Of a stretch of 16,976 nt of DNA, positions 9,701-15,813 are shown piece by piece. Source of the DNA: Chloroflexota bacterium (GTDB lineage: Bacteria; Chloroflexota; Dehalococcoidia; Lucifugimonadales; Lucifugimonadaceae); contig PASL01000023.1 of NCBI GenBank assembly GCA_002712125.1, positions 6,894 through 23,869 on the forward strand. The letters are read 5' to 3'. The notes below the pieces were generated by a model. It ran no database searches. It had not been told where the DNA came from and worked only from the letters and a program-made list of their open reading frames with translations. How positions within the stretch are numbered: the first letter of the stretch is position 1; the number at the start of each line of letters is the position of its first letter. The translations under genes were made by a program, and so were the position numbers.

Positions 9701-9855
9701 GTAATCAAATTAAAGATGCCGTTAATATTCATGAAAACTACATAAAAGATAATTCTCTCTCTGATAAATTAATTTTTGGTGAAGTTAATTCCAATGAAAA
9801 AATACTAATTTCAAATAATTTATATATCAGATTAGATATAAATAAAATAACCTAG
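6706..9855 (+). CDS. ileS: Isoleucyl-tRNA synthetase, eukaryotic-like (type 2)
   Basis: Charges tRNA-Ile with isoleucine in the cytoplasm and edits mischarged valine. The 1049-residue protein shows class I features in order: PPFANGLPHYGH (55-66, HIGH motif as HYGH), GWDCHGLPAE, the CP1 editing domain with WTTTPWTLPSN and GTGIVHMAPGFGEDD, then VFDCWFESGSMPFAQ, GQTRGWFYTM and the KMSKS loop as KLSKK (612-616) followed by LRNYPEP. The wording around KLSKK and the absence of the C-terminal zinc-binding cysteine cluster place it with the IleS2 or eukaryote/archaea-like class rather than the E. coli type; that class is generally less sensitive to mupirocin. A long anticodon-binding and C-terminal region follows (from about 690). 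The gene appears monocistronic. Its TAG is read from a CTAG palindrome that also supplies the stop of the opposing gene. Confidence 0.96.
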   Translation: MKSEKSETPYPIIESSASFPKIEENILKKWEKDLTFEKSISNRDNANEFVFYDGPPFANGLPHYGHLLTGFVKDIIPRFQTMKGKKVERRFGWDCHGLPAEMESEKELGISGRKQITDYGVKNFNDHCKESVMKFTKVWEGTVERQARWVDFENDYKTMDLDYMESVIWAFKQLWDKNLIYEKDRVMPYSWKAETPLSNFETRLDDAYRERKDAAVTVKFEITSSKIIDKRGKWYLLAWTTTPWTLPSNLACAVGEDIQYTLLSNGKENYVLASNILKKYENELSEFSIIKEIMGKELVDSTYKPLFPYFENRKNAFRVLSADFVNTEEGTGIVHMAPGFGEDDQNVCEKNNIELVCPVDEQGNFTKEVSDYAGMNVFDSNEKIIDKIKNKNQLLKKEIYTHNYPHCWRTDQPLIYKSVNSWYVNVSSFKNRMVELNQEINWIPNHIKDGSFGKWLEGARDWSISRNRFWGCPIPVWKSNDPNYPRIDVYGSLDEIEKDFGVRPDNLHRPNIDQITRVNPDDPSGKSKMIRVPEVFDCWFESGSMPFAQVHYPFENKQWFDSHFPADFIVEYIGQTRGWFYTMMVLSTAIFDKPPFKNCICHGIVLDINGLKLSKKLRNYPEPNIIWNKFGADSLRWFFSSSNILKGGNLQIDMDGGGISDAQRLIITPLWNAFYFFCLYANAENIKAKENYTSNNSLDRYALLKTRELIENIEKNLDNYDIAGACQLVPNFIDSINNWYIRRSRPRFWKHADDSDSKNAYDTLFTVLLNATKSLAPLLPFVCEEIFTNLTNSESVHLEDWPDVNNFPKDQDFLQKMDTIREISSAGLGIRKSNNIRVRQPLGEITIAGENLDWIKEYENYILDEVNTKKIILDKDTDSLFNLKVKINLRKMGPKLGKKINDYVIAAKNDNWIINEDKTLSILDMNLEEEEYILEKESKSGTDNREINNGNLIVSLNLNIDKDLEIEGIARDILRAIQNTRKEKNFDVSDKIICNISGSNQIKDAVNIHENYIKDNSLSDKLIFGEVNSNEKILISNNLYIRLDINKIT

Positions 9856-10784
9856 AAATCAATTAAAGATGGTATAGAACGAATTCTTTGTAAATTTTTA
9901 GATAATTTATCATTTTGATTTCTTTGTTCCAAGTTTGACAAATAATAAGAATATCTCATAGTTAACATAGCTCCAACTAATAAAATTATTGATGACACAT
10001 AAATAAAAATCATCAATACAATTATTGTGCTTACACCTCCATAAATATTTGAAGCCATACCACTCATATTTCTAAGATAAAAAATAAATACAAATTTTGA
10101 TATCTCAAAAGCAATTGCACCCAATAGTGAAGTTAGCCATACTTCTTTGAACTTCACTTTTACGTTCGGTAACCACCAATATAGTACTAAGAAAACAATA
10201 TAAGTAAATATCCAAGGAAGAAACAAAGCTAATTGTTTCCATAGTACTGGTACGATATCAGGAGTTTCAGGAAGAATAATTTTTGTTAGATCTTCAATAA
10301 AAACCAAAAATCCAGATATAAATACAGATACTAACAAAAGAGTCGAAGCACCAAACATCAAAGCTAAATCTATAATTCGTTCCTTAAAAAAAGGCCTTGT
10401 TTTATCAATGCCCCAAATTATATTTATATTTTTTCTTATAGAGCTAAAAACTTGTTGAGAAACCCAAAATAGACCTATAATTGCAATAATACTACCTACT
10501 CCTCTACCCTTAGAAATGCTTTCAAAAAAGTTACCTAAAAATTCATCATCAGCTTCTGCTAAAACTGGTATCTGTTCTCTTAAAGCTTCAATTAATTTTT
10601 CTTCCATTCCATCAATACCTGGGCCAACAAGAGAAAAGACTGCTATCAAACCAAGTAAAAGTGGGAAAAGAGAAAAAAAAGTATAGAAAGATATTGATGC
10701 TGATAAAGACGCACCATTTTTATGTAAAAATTCGTTTAGAACACTAATAACAAACTTAAGTATTTTCAATATAAATAAAAACAT
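9852..10784 (-). CDS. YihY/virulence factor BrkB family membrane protein
   Basis: An integral inner-membrane protein of the YihY/BrkB family. The molecular function is not established; older annotation as ribonuclease BN is wrong for this family. The 310 residues show the family N-terminus (amphipathic helix, then GASLSASISFYTFFSLFPLLLG, 24-45) and about six membrane segments near 28-52, 97-117, 138-162, 184-205, 215-237 and 248-272. Conserved points include WGIDKTRPFFKER (124-136) and a YGGVSTIIVLMIFIYVSS stretch in the last helix. It lies 33 bases downstream of the methyltransferase-like gene on the same strand and could be its last operon member, though no functional tie is evident. Its TAG overlaps the ileS stop at CTAG (9852-9855). 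No clear ribosome site precedes the ATG. Confidence 0.9.
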   Translation of the reverse strand: MFLFILKILKFVISVLNEFLHKNGASLSASISFYTFFSLFPLLLGLIAVFSLVGPGIDGMEEKLIEALREQIPVLAEADDEFLGNFFESISKGRGVGSIIAIIGLFWVSQQVFSSIRKNINIIWGIDKTRPFFKERIIDLALMFGASTLLLVSVFISGFLVFIEDLTKIILPETPDIVPVLWKQLALFLPWIFTYIVFLVLYWWLPNVKVKFKEVWLTSLLGAIAFEISKFVFIFYLRNMSGMASNIYGGVSTIIVLMIFIYVSSIILLVGAMLTMRYSYYLSNLEQRNQNDKLSKNLQRIRSIPSLIDF

Positions 10785-10817
10785 TAATACTATTTTATCA
10801 TTTATGCCATAAATACT

Positions 10818-11831
10818 TCAAAATTGAAGTTTACCAGACCTAAAGTTACTAATATAGTTCATAGCAAATTCATCATTACCATTTAATAGATCTAAAGCTA
10901 AAGCAACGGAGTGATCTTTTTTATTAATTTTTATAGCCGATTCAATTGACGTACTAATAGGATCAATAATTCCCGAATCAAGACCTTGATCTATGCATAG
11001 ACTTAAAAAAACATGATTAATCAATTTTCTTTTAGGAATTCCAAAAGAAACATTACTAATACCTCCTGTTATATGAATTTTTTCACCATACTCATTTCTA
11101 ATTAATTTAATAGTCTTAAAGATATGACTTGGATATACTGAATTAACTGAAACAGGAAAAATCAATGGATCAATAAAAATTTCTTCTAAATTTAGCCCAT
11201 TATTTATACACATATCAACAATTTTCACTATATTATCCATTCTCTGAAATTCATCCTCAGGCATTCCAGATTCACTTGCAGCTGAAACTATAACCTTGGT
11301 ATTGTATTTTTTTGCTAAATCAATAGTTTCAGGTCGTTCAAGTGCTATAGAATTTAACATAGCATTCCCATGAGTAGACGAATAATTTCTCAAACCAGCA
11401 TCAATTATCTCGGGATTTGAAGAGTCTATACATAGTGGCTTGGTAGAGTGCTTTTCAATAAATTTTATAATCCAAGCCATTGCTTTTTTTTGTTCATCAA
11501 GTTTATATGAAAATTCGTCTACATTTATATCAAGATAATTAGCACCATGATTTATCTGTCTATTTATCTCATATAATATATAATCTGCTCCTTGATCAAA
11601 ACCGTCAGGTTCATTTAAACATTTCCATAAAGCTATTAAAAAATGTTTCAAGTTCCCCTGCTCAAATGGTTGAGTTTTATAAAAATGTTCAGGAACAATA
11701 ACATACTTTAATTCATCCTGATTTTTATATTTTATTGCCTCTTTTCCATCATCAAAAACGTGTGACTTTATACCTTTTCTCTTAACAATTCTGGTTGTAT
11801 GTATATTTTCTCCAATTATTATAAAATTCAT
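10818..11831 (-). CDS. Methyltetrahydrofolate:corrinoid methyltransferase-like pterin-binding protein
   Basis: Related to the pterin-binding domain of AcsE (MeTr) and MetH, which move a methyl group between methyl-tetrahydrofolate and a corrinoid protein. From the ATG at 11831 it has 337 residues. Landmarks are IIIGENIH (4-11), YLDINVDE (99-106, pterin-site Asp), CIDSSNPE (134-141), LNSIALE (159-165), DPLIFPVS (221-228), GGISNVSFGIPKRKLIN (256-272) and GLDSGIIDP (283-291). AcsE proteins are about 260 residues; the extra is mainly an insert at about 20-80. The frame can be extended to a GTG at 11849, but I chose the ATG because family members start just before IGENIH and because it begins two bases after the upstream stop (11834). 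It is coupled to the reductase-like gene, which suggests a joint role in one-carbon (methyl) metabolism. No corrinoid protein gene is in view. Confidence 0.82.
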   Translation of the reverse strand: MNFIIIGENIHTTRIVKRKGIKSHVFDDGKEAIKYKNQDELKYVIVPEHFYKTQPFEQGNLKHFLIALWKCLNEPDGFDQGADYILYEINRQINHGANYLDINVDEFSYKLDEQKKAMAWIIKFIEKHSTKPLCIDSSNPEIIDAGLRNYSSTHGNAMLNSIALERPETIDLAKKYNTKVIVSAASESGMPEDEFQRMDNIVKIVDMCINNGLNLEEIFIDPLIFPVSVNSVYPSHIFKTIKLIRNEYGEKIHITGGISNVSFGIPKRKLINHVFLSLCIDQGLDSGIIDPISTSIESAIKINKKDHSVALALDLLNGNDEFAMNYISNFRSGKLQF

Positions 11832-11833
11832 AA

Positions 11834-12607
11834 TTATCTTTTTTTCCACTCAATTAATTCATTGATTCCACCAAATGGGAAAAAATGTAAATTATCATAG
11901 CCTACTAAGGATTCAATAATATCTTTTGGATTATGTCTAAGTAATTTTGTTAGACCTAAACCTTTATTTTTAGCAACAATAGATGAAGCTGAAACACCAC
12001 AAACTTTTGCATACTTTAATAGGGTAGTGAATTTTGCAGGACCAGCAATTCCAATATGAATCTCAGTATTATTAGAAATATTAGATATATCTTTATTTAT
12101 TTTTTCTAACCAAATATTAGTTTGTTCCGTATCAAAAGTCCACTGAGTTACTATATTGCAATTATAATTTTTCTTAACTATCCAATCTAACTTTTTTTTT
12201 AGATTTTCATCAGGTTTTTCATCAAAAGGATTTCCTTCAGGGTGCCCAGCAATATTAATTTGATCAAAATCAAAGTTTTCAAAAATACCTGTTTCAAAAA
12301 TTTCATATGTTGAAGAAAAAGTAGGTTTTTTTTCACTTGAGCTTCCACCAATCGCTAAAATCTTTTTTACATTTAATTTATTCAACTGGAATAAAAAATT
12401 TTCTAGTTCATTTTCATCTTTAATATTTCTTGCTGGTAAATGAGGAATTACACTAAATCCTTTATTTACCAATTTTTCGCAACATGAAATAATGTTTTCT
12501 ACAGGGTCTCCAGGGATAAATGCAACATAAACATCACCAAACATATTTTTTGGCAATGAAAATATTTTTTCAAGCTGCTTAGGAACTATTTCAATTGTAT
12601 TTAGCAT
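11834..12607 (-). CDS. Methylenetetrahydrofolate reductase-like protein (short)
   Basis: Resembles MetF, the flavoprotein that interconverts 5,10-methylene- and 5-methyl-tetrahydrofolate. Its 257 residues are shorter than usual MetF (about 290). Diverged MetF landmarks appear in the right order: IEIVPKQ (5-11, place of FEFFPPK), VIPHLPARN (53-61, place of HLTCR), KILAIGGSS (82-90, place of the LRGD loop), INIAGHPEGNP (117-127), NIVTQWTFDT (151-160, place of ITQ-FFD) and HIGIAGPA (184-191). These keep the catalytic Glu (Glu6) and folate-site features, but the flavin loop is altered, so activity is inferred. It is first in the leftward run, two bases ahead of the methyltransferase-like gene. 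I read the pair as handling methyl groups taken from methylated compounds, possibly in the oxidative direction. No ribosome site is seen before the ATG. Confidence 0.75.
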   Translation of the reverse strand: MLNTIEIVPKQLEKIFSLPKNMFGDVYVAFIPGDPVENIISCCEKLVNKGFSVIPHLPARNIKDENELENFLFQLNKLNVKKILAIGGSSSEKKPTFSSTYEIFETGIFENFDFDQINIAGHPEGNPFDEKPDENLKKKLDWIVKKNYNCNIVTQWTFDTEQTNIWLEKINKDISNISNNTEIHIGIAGPAKFTTLLKYAKVCGVSASSIVAKNKGLGLTKLLRHNPKDIIESLVGYDNLHFFPFGGINELIEWKKR

Positions 12608-12668
12608 TCTAAAATAAGATAAAACATTATTTACGAGTAATAATTATAGTTTATATTTAAAAATACAC

Positions 12669-12680
12669 TTATACGTATAA
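12669..12680. promoter_or_regulatory. 12-bp perfect palindrome, possible operator
   Basis: TTATACGTATAA is its own reverse complement. It lies about 20 bases upstream of the minus-strand TATAAT at 12643-12648, the place of a -35 box for the folate gene pair, which is where an activator or repressor could bind. One palindrome of this size in AT-rich DNA may be chance. Confidence 0.25.
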
Positions 12681-12763
12681 AATTATGTATTAAAAAAAAT
12701 AAATATCTCGGTTTTGCATCTTATATATAACTTTTACTCTCAAATTACACCAAAAAAGTTACT

Positions 12764-12795
12764 ATACCGTGTAAAATTATCAACGATACCGTGTA
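12764..12795 (+). repeat. Direct repeat of ATACCGTGTA before the RCK operon
   Basis: Two exact 10-base copies, at 12764-12773 and 12786-12795, are 22 bases apart start to start, about two DNA turns, so a protein could contact both on one face. The second copy runs into AGGT (12795-12798), the likely ribosome site, and ends 13 bases before the ATG. A partial inverted match, TTACAC (12745-12750) against GTGTAA (12769-12774), lies just upstream. A TAAAAT (12772-12777) between the copies could be a -10 box. The copies are richer in G and C than their surroundings. Confidence 0.4.
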
Positions 12796-12808
12796 GGTAA
12801 AAAATATT

Positions 12809-13474
12809 ATGAAAGAAAATTCTCAAATAATTGTAGTAGGTCTTGGTAGGTTTGGCAGTAATGTTGCTAGAACACTTTATCAATTAGGACACGATGTTTT
12901 AGCAATTGACAAAGAGGAAATAAGAGTTCAGTCAATGATGGGTGAAGTAACTTATCCTGTCACTGGAGACGCTACTGAAGAGTCTGTATTACGTGAATTA
13001 GGAGTACAAAATTTTAATATAGGAGTTGTTGGTATAGGAACAAATATAGAATCTAGTATTATGGTGAGTGTTTTATTAAAAGAAACTATGAAAATAGATA
13101 CTGTTGTTTCAAGAGCTAGCACAAGACTCCATGGAAGCGCCTTAGAGTTAATCGGTTGCGATAGAGTTATTTATGCTGAAGAAGAAATGGGTGTACAGCT
13201 TGCTCATAATTTGTTTAATCCAGATGTCGAAGAATATATGCAAATAGCTCCTACTTACGGAATAAACAGGCTTTCTGTACCCGAAAGATTTGTAGGTATG
13301 AATCTAAAAGAAGCTGGTTTTAGTAATATTAGGGATAAATACGGTGTTTCAATAATTGTACTAAAAAGAGGAGATAACATAATATTAAGTCCAGATTCCG
13401 GAGAAGAGATAAAAGAAGGAGACGAAATTATTGTCTCTGGATTAGATGAACATATTTCAAAATTAATCGATTAA
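12809..13474 (+). CDS. RCK-domain protein (TrkA/KtrA-like potassium uptake regulator)
   Basis: A cytoplasmic regulatory subunit of potassium transporters that binds nucleotides through a Rossmann (RCK-N) domain. The 221 residues have strand-loop IIVVGLGRFGSNVA (7-20) with intact GxGxxG, the acidic strand end AIDKEE (32-37, Asp34), VTGDATEESVL (51-61), and an RCK-C domain at about 142-220 with the usual GMNLKEAGF and IKEGDEIIVSG blocks. The length is typical of KtrA-type single-RCK proteins; classical TrkA is a double repeat. It is the first gene of a five-gene run and the only member here with an intact nucleotide motif. No TrkH/KtrB channel gene lies in the window. The ATG is supported by AGGT (12795-12798), at a slightly long spacing. 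Confidence 0.9.
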   Translation: MKENSQIIVVGLGRFGSNVARTLYQLGHDVLAIDKEEIRVQSMMGEVTYPVTGDATEESVLRELGVQNFNIGVVGIGTNIESSIMVSVLLKETMKIDTVVSRASTRLHGSALELIGCDRVIYAEEEMGVQLAHNLFNPDVEEYMQIAPTYGINRLSVPERFVGMNLKEAGFSNIRDKYGVSIIVLKRGDNIILSPDSGEEIKEGDEIIVSGLDEHISKLID

Positions 13475-13476
13475 TT

Positions 13477-13896
13477 ATGTCAAAAATAATTTTACTAGTT
13501 AGCAAAACTCATGAAACCAATAGTATGATTAAAAATGCATCAGAAATCATAAAAACGCATGGAGGCACGCTACATTTAATTTATATAATAAAGATGAAAA
13601 TGGAAGTTTCTATAGATGCAGAAGTAGAGAGTCTAGTCGAAGAAGGAGAAAATTATTTAGACGAAGCAACTCAGACAACTAAGCTCCCTAAAAATAGTAT
13701 TGAAACTCAACTCCTACAAGCAAGAAATATTGGTCCAGCTATAATATACGAATCAAATTTAATTAATCCAGATATAATTTATTTAGGACAAAGTAAAAGT
13801 TACGATAATGAAAAATTTTTCCTAGACGAAGACATAAAATATATCTTTGAAAATGCAAATTGTGAAGTAGTATTCTTTTATAATAAAAAAACATGA
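13477..13896 (+). CDS. Universal stress protein (UspA)-like protein
   Basis: A 139-residue alpha/beta protein that fits the Usp fold: N-terminal strand KIILLVSKTHE (3-13), helix, strand TLHLIYII (31-38) after GG, a middle helix (about 47-66), ETQLLQARNIGPAIIYES (76-93) and strand DIIYLGQSK (99-107). The ATP-binding signature of many Usps (G-x2-G-x9-GS/T) is not present after LGQSK, so it is probably of the non-ATP type or diverged. It starts two bases after the RCK gene stop and ends by an ATGA overlap with the next gene, so it is very likely co-expressed with the RCK proteins. Usp domains are known partners of transporters, which is consistent, but its target is unknown. The family call rests on fold pattern rather than strong motifs. 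Confidence 0.65.
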   Translation: MSKIILLVSKTHETNSMIKNASEIIKTHGGTLHLIYIIKMKMEVSIDAEVESLVEEGENYLDEATQTTKLPKNSIETQLLQARNIGPAIIYESNLINPDIIYLGQSKSYDNEKFFLDEDIKYIFENANCEVVFFYNKKT

Positions 13897-14303
13897 AAAT
13901 AGTTATTACAAATATTAATAAACGGACCTTAGATTTAGCAAATTTTTTATCAAATGAATCGGATAAAAACGAAGTTATTTTACTTTCTGAAAAAAAGGAA
14001 TACCTAATAAAAAATTTAGAAAATAACATCAAAATATTTAATGTAAAAAATGACATAATATCAACTCTAATAAATTTAGATTTTGACAATGAAGATATTA
14101 TAATATGTAACTTTACTAATAATTATGAGAATAATATTGTTGCTCAAAGTATTATAGCTAGTGAAAAAAATATTAAGGTTTATTTATTAGTATCTGATGA
14201 TTCATTATTTGATCTTTATAAAAGTAACGAAAATATAACAGTTATTAATATTAATAAAGTTATAAACAATTTACTAATTAAGACAATTTCACAGGAGCAA
14301 TAA
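13893..14303 (+). CDS. Half-size degenerate RCK-N (TrkA-N-like) protein
   Basis: A 136-residue protein with the strand/helix rhythm of one TrkA-N Rossmann domain: MKIVITN (1-7), helix to about 20, EVILLSEKKEYLIKNL (27-42), a DIISTLINLDFDNEDIIIC stretch (54-72, like the 'AD-VVAVT' strand), IKVYLLVSDD (94-103) and ITVINI (115-120). In place of GxGxxG is TNINKR (6-11), so classical nucleotide binding is lost, and there is no RCK-C domain. I place it as RCK-like from this pattern and its position between RCK genes; sequence similarity alone would be faint. It is coupled at both ends: the start lies within ATGA at 13893-13896, and the next gene begins two bases after its stop. It might pair with a neighbour as a non-binding structural half. 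Confidence 0.6.
   Translation: MKIVITNINKRTLDLANFLSNESDKNEVILLSEKKEYLIKNLENNIKIFNVKNDIISTLINLDFDNEDIIICNFTNNYENNIVAQSIIASEKNIKVYLLVSDDSLFDLYKSNENITVININKVINNLLIKTISQEQ
14293..14297 (+). promoter_or_regulatory. Ribosome binding site fixing a TTG start
   Basis: AGGAG sits inside the end of the preceding gene, seven bases before TTG at 14305. This is one of the better Shine-Dalgarno sites in the window and decides the unusual TTG start of the second RCK protein, since no ATG lies nearby in frame. Confidence 0.65.
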
Positions 14304-14304
14304 T

Positions 14305-14979
14305 TTGTACATAATAATAGTAGGAGTAGAGAATATTACTGCCGAATTATCTTACTCATTAAATACTCAGGGGCATGAAGTTTTTGTAATAGATAATGAT
14401 CCAGAAAAAATTAGAAATTTACAAGAAAAACAAGGCTTATCTATAGGTGAATCTATAGATACAACTAACCAAAAATCTTTATTAGAAATTGGCATTGAAA
14501 GAGCAGAAAGATTGATAGCAGTTTCAGCTTCCGATGCAATAAATTTGACAGTATGTCAGATTGCAAAAAATATAATGGTTGATAATAGTAACTTTAAGTG
14601 TATTGCAGTAGTAAATGAACCAAAAAACCATTACTTATTCGAACTTAATGAAATAGATGTTGTGGCTAACCAAGTTGATTTAGTTGTTTCATATATTGCT
14701 AATGCTATACCGTCTCATCCAATATTAAGACTAATGCTATTACCTAATAGCCAAGAATTAATTAGTATCAAAATTCCAACTTCAGGTGTAGTAAATAATA
14801 AATTAATTTCAGAAATAATATTACCATATGGTTCTAGCATCGTATTAGTTATAGACATTGATGGAAAAAATAAAGAAATTAACGATTCAACAAAAATTCT
14901 TTCTGGAGACGAAGTTATATTAATAGTAAATTTAAATGCTATAAATGAAGTATGGAATTTATTAACCGAATTGAGGTAA
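14305..14979 (+). CDS. Second RCK-domain (TrkA-like) protein with altered glycine motif
   Basis: A 224-residue protein with the layout of an RCK-N plus RCK-C protein: YIIIVGVENITAEL (2-15), HEVFVIDNDPEKI (24-36, Asp30 at the ribose-binding position), IGIERAERLIAVSASDAIN (62-80), CIAVVNEP (99-106) and a C-terminal RCK-C block (about 150-222; ISIKIPTSGVVNNKL, ILSGDEVILIVN). The Rossmann loop reads GVENIT where GxGxxG is expected: only the first Gly remains, so nucleotide binding may be weakened or different. It starts on TTG with AGGAG seven bases upstream. It follows the half-size RCK gene and lies one base before pheA. Together with the canonical RCK protein it may form a mixed ring or dimer, one arm sensing and one regulatory; that is inference. 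Confidence 0.82.
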   Translation: MYIIIVGVENITAELSYSLNTQGHEVFVIDNDPEKIRNLQEKQGLSIGESIDTTNQKSLLEIGIERAERLIAVSASDAINLTVCQIAKNIMVDNSNFKCIAVVNEPKNHYLFELNEIDVVANQVDLVVSYIANAIPSHPILRLMLLPNSQELISIKIPTSGVVNNKLISEIILPYGSSIVLVIDIDGKNKEINDSTKILSGDEVILIVNLNAINEVWNLLTELR

Positions 14980-14980
14980 T

Positions 14981-15811
14981 ATGAAAAATATAGGTTATTT
15001 AGGCCCAAAGGGAACATTTACTGATGAAGCAGCGTATAATTATGCGAAAAATGAAAATAGAATTGAATATTCTTCATTTTTACACTTAACAGAAGCATTA
15101 GAAAATAATTCTGTTGATGAGATAGTTGTACCAATAGAAAATTCATTACATGGAACTGTAATAGAAATTATAGACTATTTAATTTCGTCAAATAATGCGC
15201 AAATAATACACGAACAATATATGCAAATAAATTTATGTCTAATAGGTAAGAAAATGATTGATTACGATCAAATAAAGATTATAACTTCAAAAGAGGAGGC
15301 ATTAACACAATGTAGAAAATTTATCTCTACAAATATACCTAAGTCAAAGCAGGTTTTCTCTACAAGTACAGCCCAAGCAATTATGGATATAAAAAATAAT
15401 GAAAATGATTCAATAGTAGCAGTTGGTACAAAAAGAGCAGCTGAAATTTTCGATCTTAATATTATAGAAAATAATATTCAAGATAGAAAAAACAATGTTA
15501 CTAGATTTGTAACTCTTGCAAATAAAAATATAAATAAAAGCTCAAATGATAAAATATCAATCGCCTTTGCATTCGATCAACCAGATGCTCCTGGATTATT
15601 ATTTGGAGTATTTAAGTCCTTTGCAGATAGAAATATCAATCTTTCTAAAATAGAATCACGACCAACAGGTGATGGAATTGGAAAGTATATTTTTCTAATA
15701 GATTTTATTGGAAATATTTTGGAATCTAATATTAAAGAATGTATGGAAGAAATACGTAAAAATTGCTCTATATTCAAGATTCTTGGTAACTATCTTTCAA
15801 ACTTCCGATAA
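14981..15811 (+). CDS. pheA: Prephenate dehydratase PheA (monofunctional, with ACT domain)
   Basis: Converts prephenate to phenylpyruvate in phenylalanine synthesis. The 276 residues are the usual length of the monofunctional enzyme: a catalytic domain (1-180) with GYLGPKGTFTDEAA (5-18), VVPIENSLHGTV (49-60), ITSKEEALTQC (101-111) and the NNVTRF signature (171-176, catalytic Thr174), then an ACT domain (about 192-270) with PGLLFGVFKSFADRNINLSK and ESRP (225-228), the phenylalanine feedback site. No chorismate mutase domain is fused, so that activity must be elsewhere. GAGGT (14973-14977) overlaps the end of the second RCK gene, and the ATG follows its stop by one base. Its place at the end of a potassium-regulator run looks like genome packing, not a pathway link. 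It converges on the YtxH-like gene with two bases between stops. Confidence 0.95.
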   Translation: MKNIGYLGPKGTFTDEAAYNYAKNENRIEYSSFLHLTEALENNSVDEIVVPIENSLHGTVIEIIDYLISSNNAQIIHEQYMQINLCLIGKKMIDYDQIKIITSKEEALTQCRKFISTNIPKSKQVFSTSTAQAIMDIKNNENDSIVAVGTKRAAEIFDLNIIENNIQDRKNNVTRFVTLANKNINKSSNDKISIAFAFDQPDAPGLLFGVFKSFADRNINLSKIESRPTGDGIGKYIFLIDFIGNILESNIKECMEEIRKNCSIFKILGNYLSNFR

Positions 15812-15813
15812 AC

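Larger units (their letters stand above)
12608..12808. promoter_or_regulatory. Divergent leader between folate pair and RCK operon
   Basis: A 201-base intergenic region. A minus-strand TATAAT (12643-12648) lies 35 bases before the reductase-like start. Upstream of it, where a -35 box would fall, is the 12-base perfect palindrome TTATACGTATAA (12669-12680). Toward the RCK operon lie TTGCAT (12714-12719), a TATATA run and two copies of ATACCGTGTA near the start codon. No protein or RNA gene is seen. Confidence 0.4.

Noticed and set aside
10815..10830. Inverted repeat ACTTCAA-AA-TTGAAGT at the end of the methyltransferase-like gene
   Set aside because: The two-base loop is too small, the arms lie partly in coding sequence and no T-run follows on either strand, so it is not a terminator.
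13763..14089. Open frame of 108 codons on the minus strand opposite the Usp-like and half-RCK genes
   Set aside because: Its Phe/Ile/Ser-rich composition is what the reverse of Lys/Asn/Asp-rich coding gives, and it crosses a real ATGA gene junction.
14715..15017. Open frame of 100 codons on the minus strand across the end of the second RCK gene and start of pheA
   Set aside because: It is antisense to two well-supported genes, has no family motif and no ribosome site; long chance frames are expected opposite AT-rich genes.
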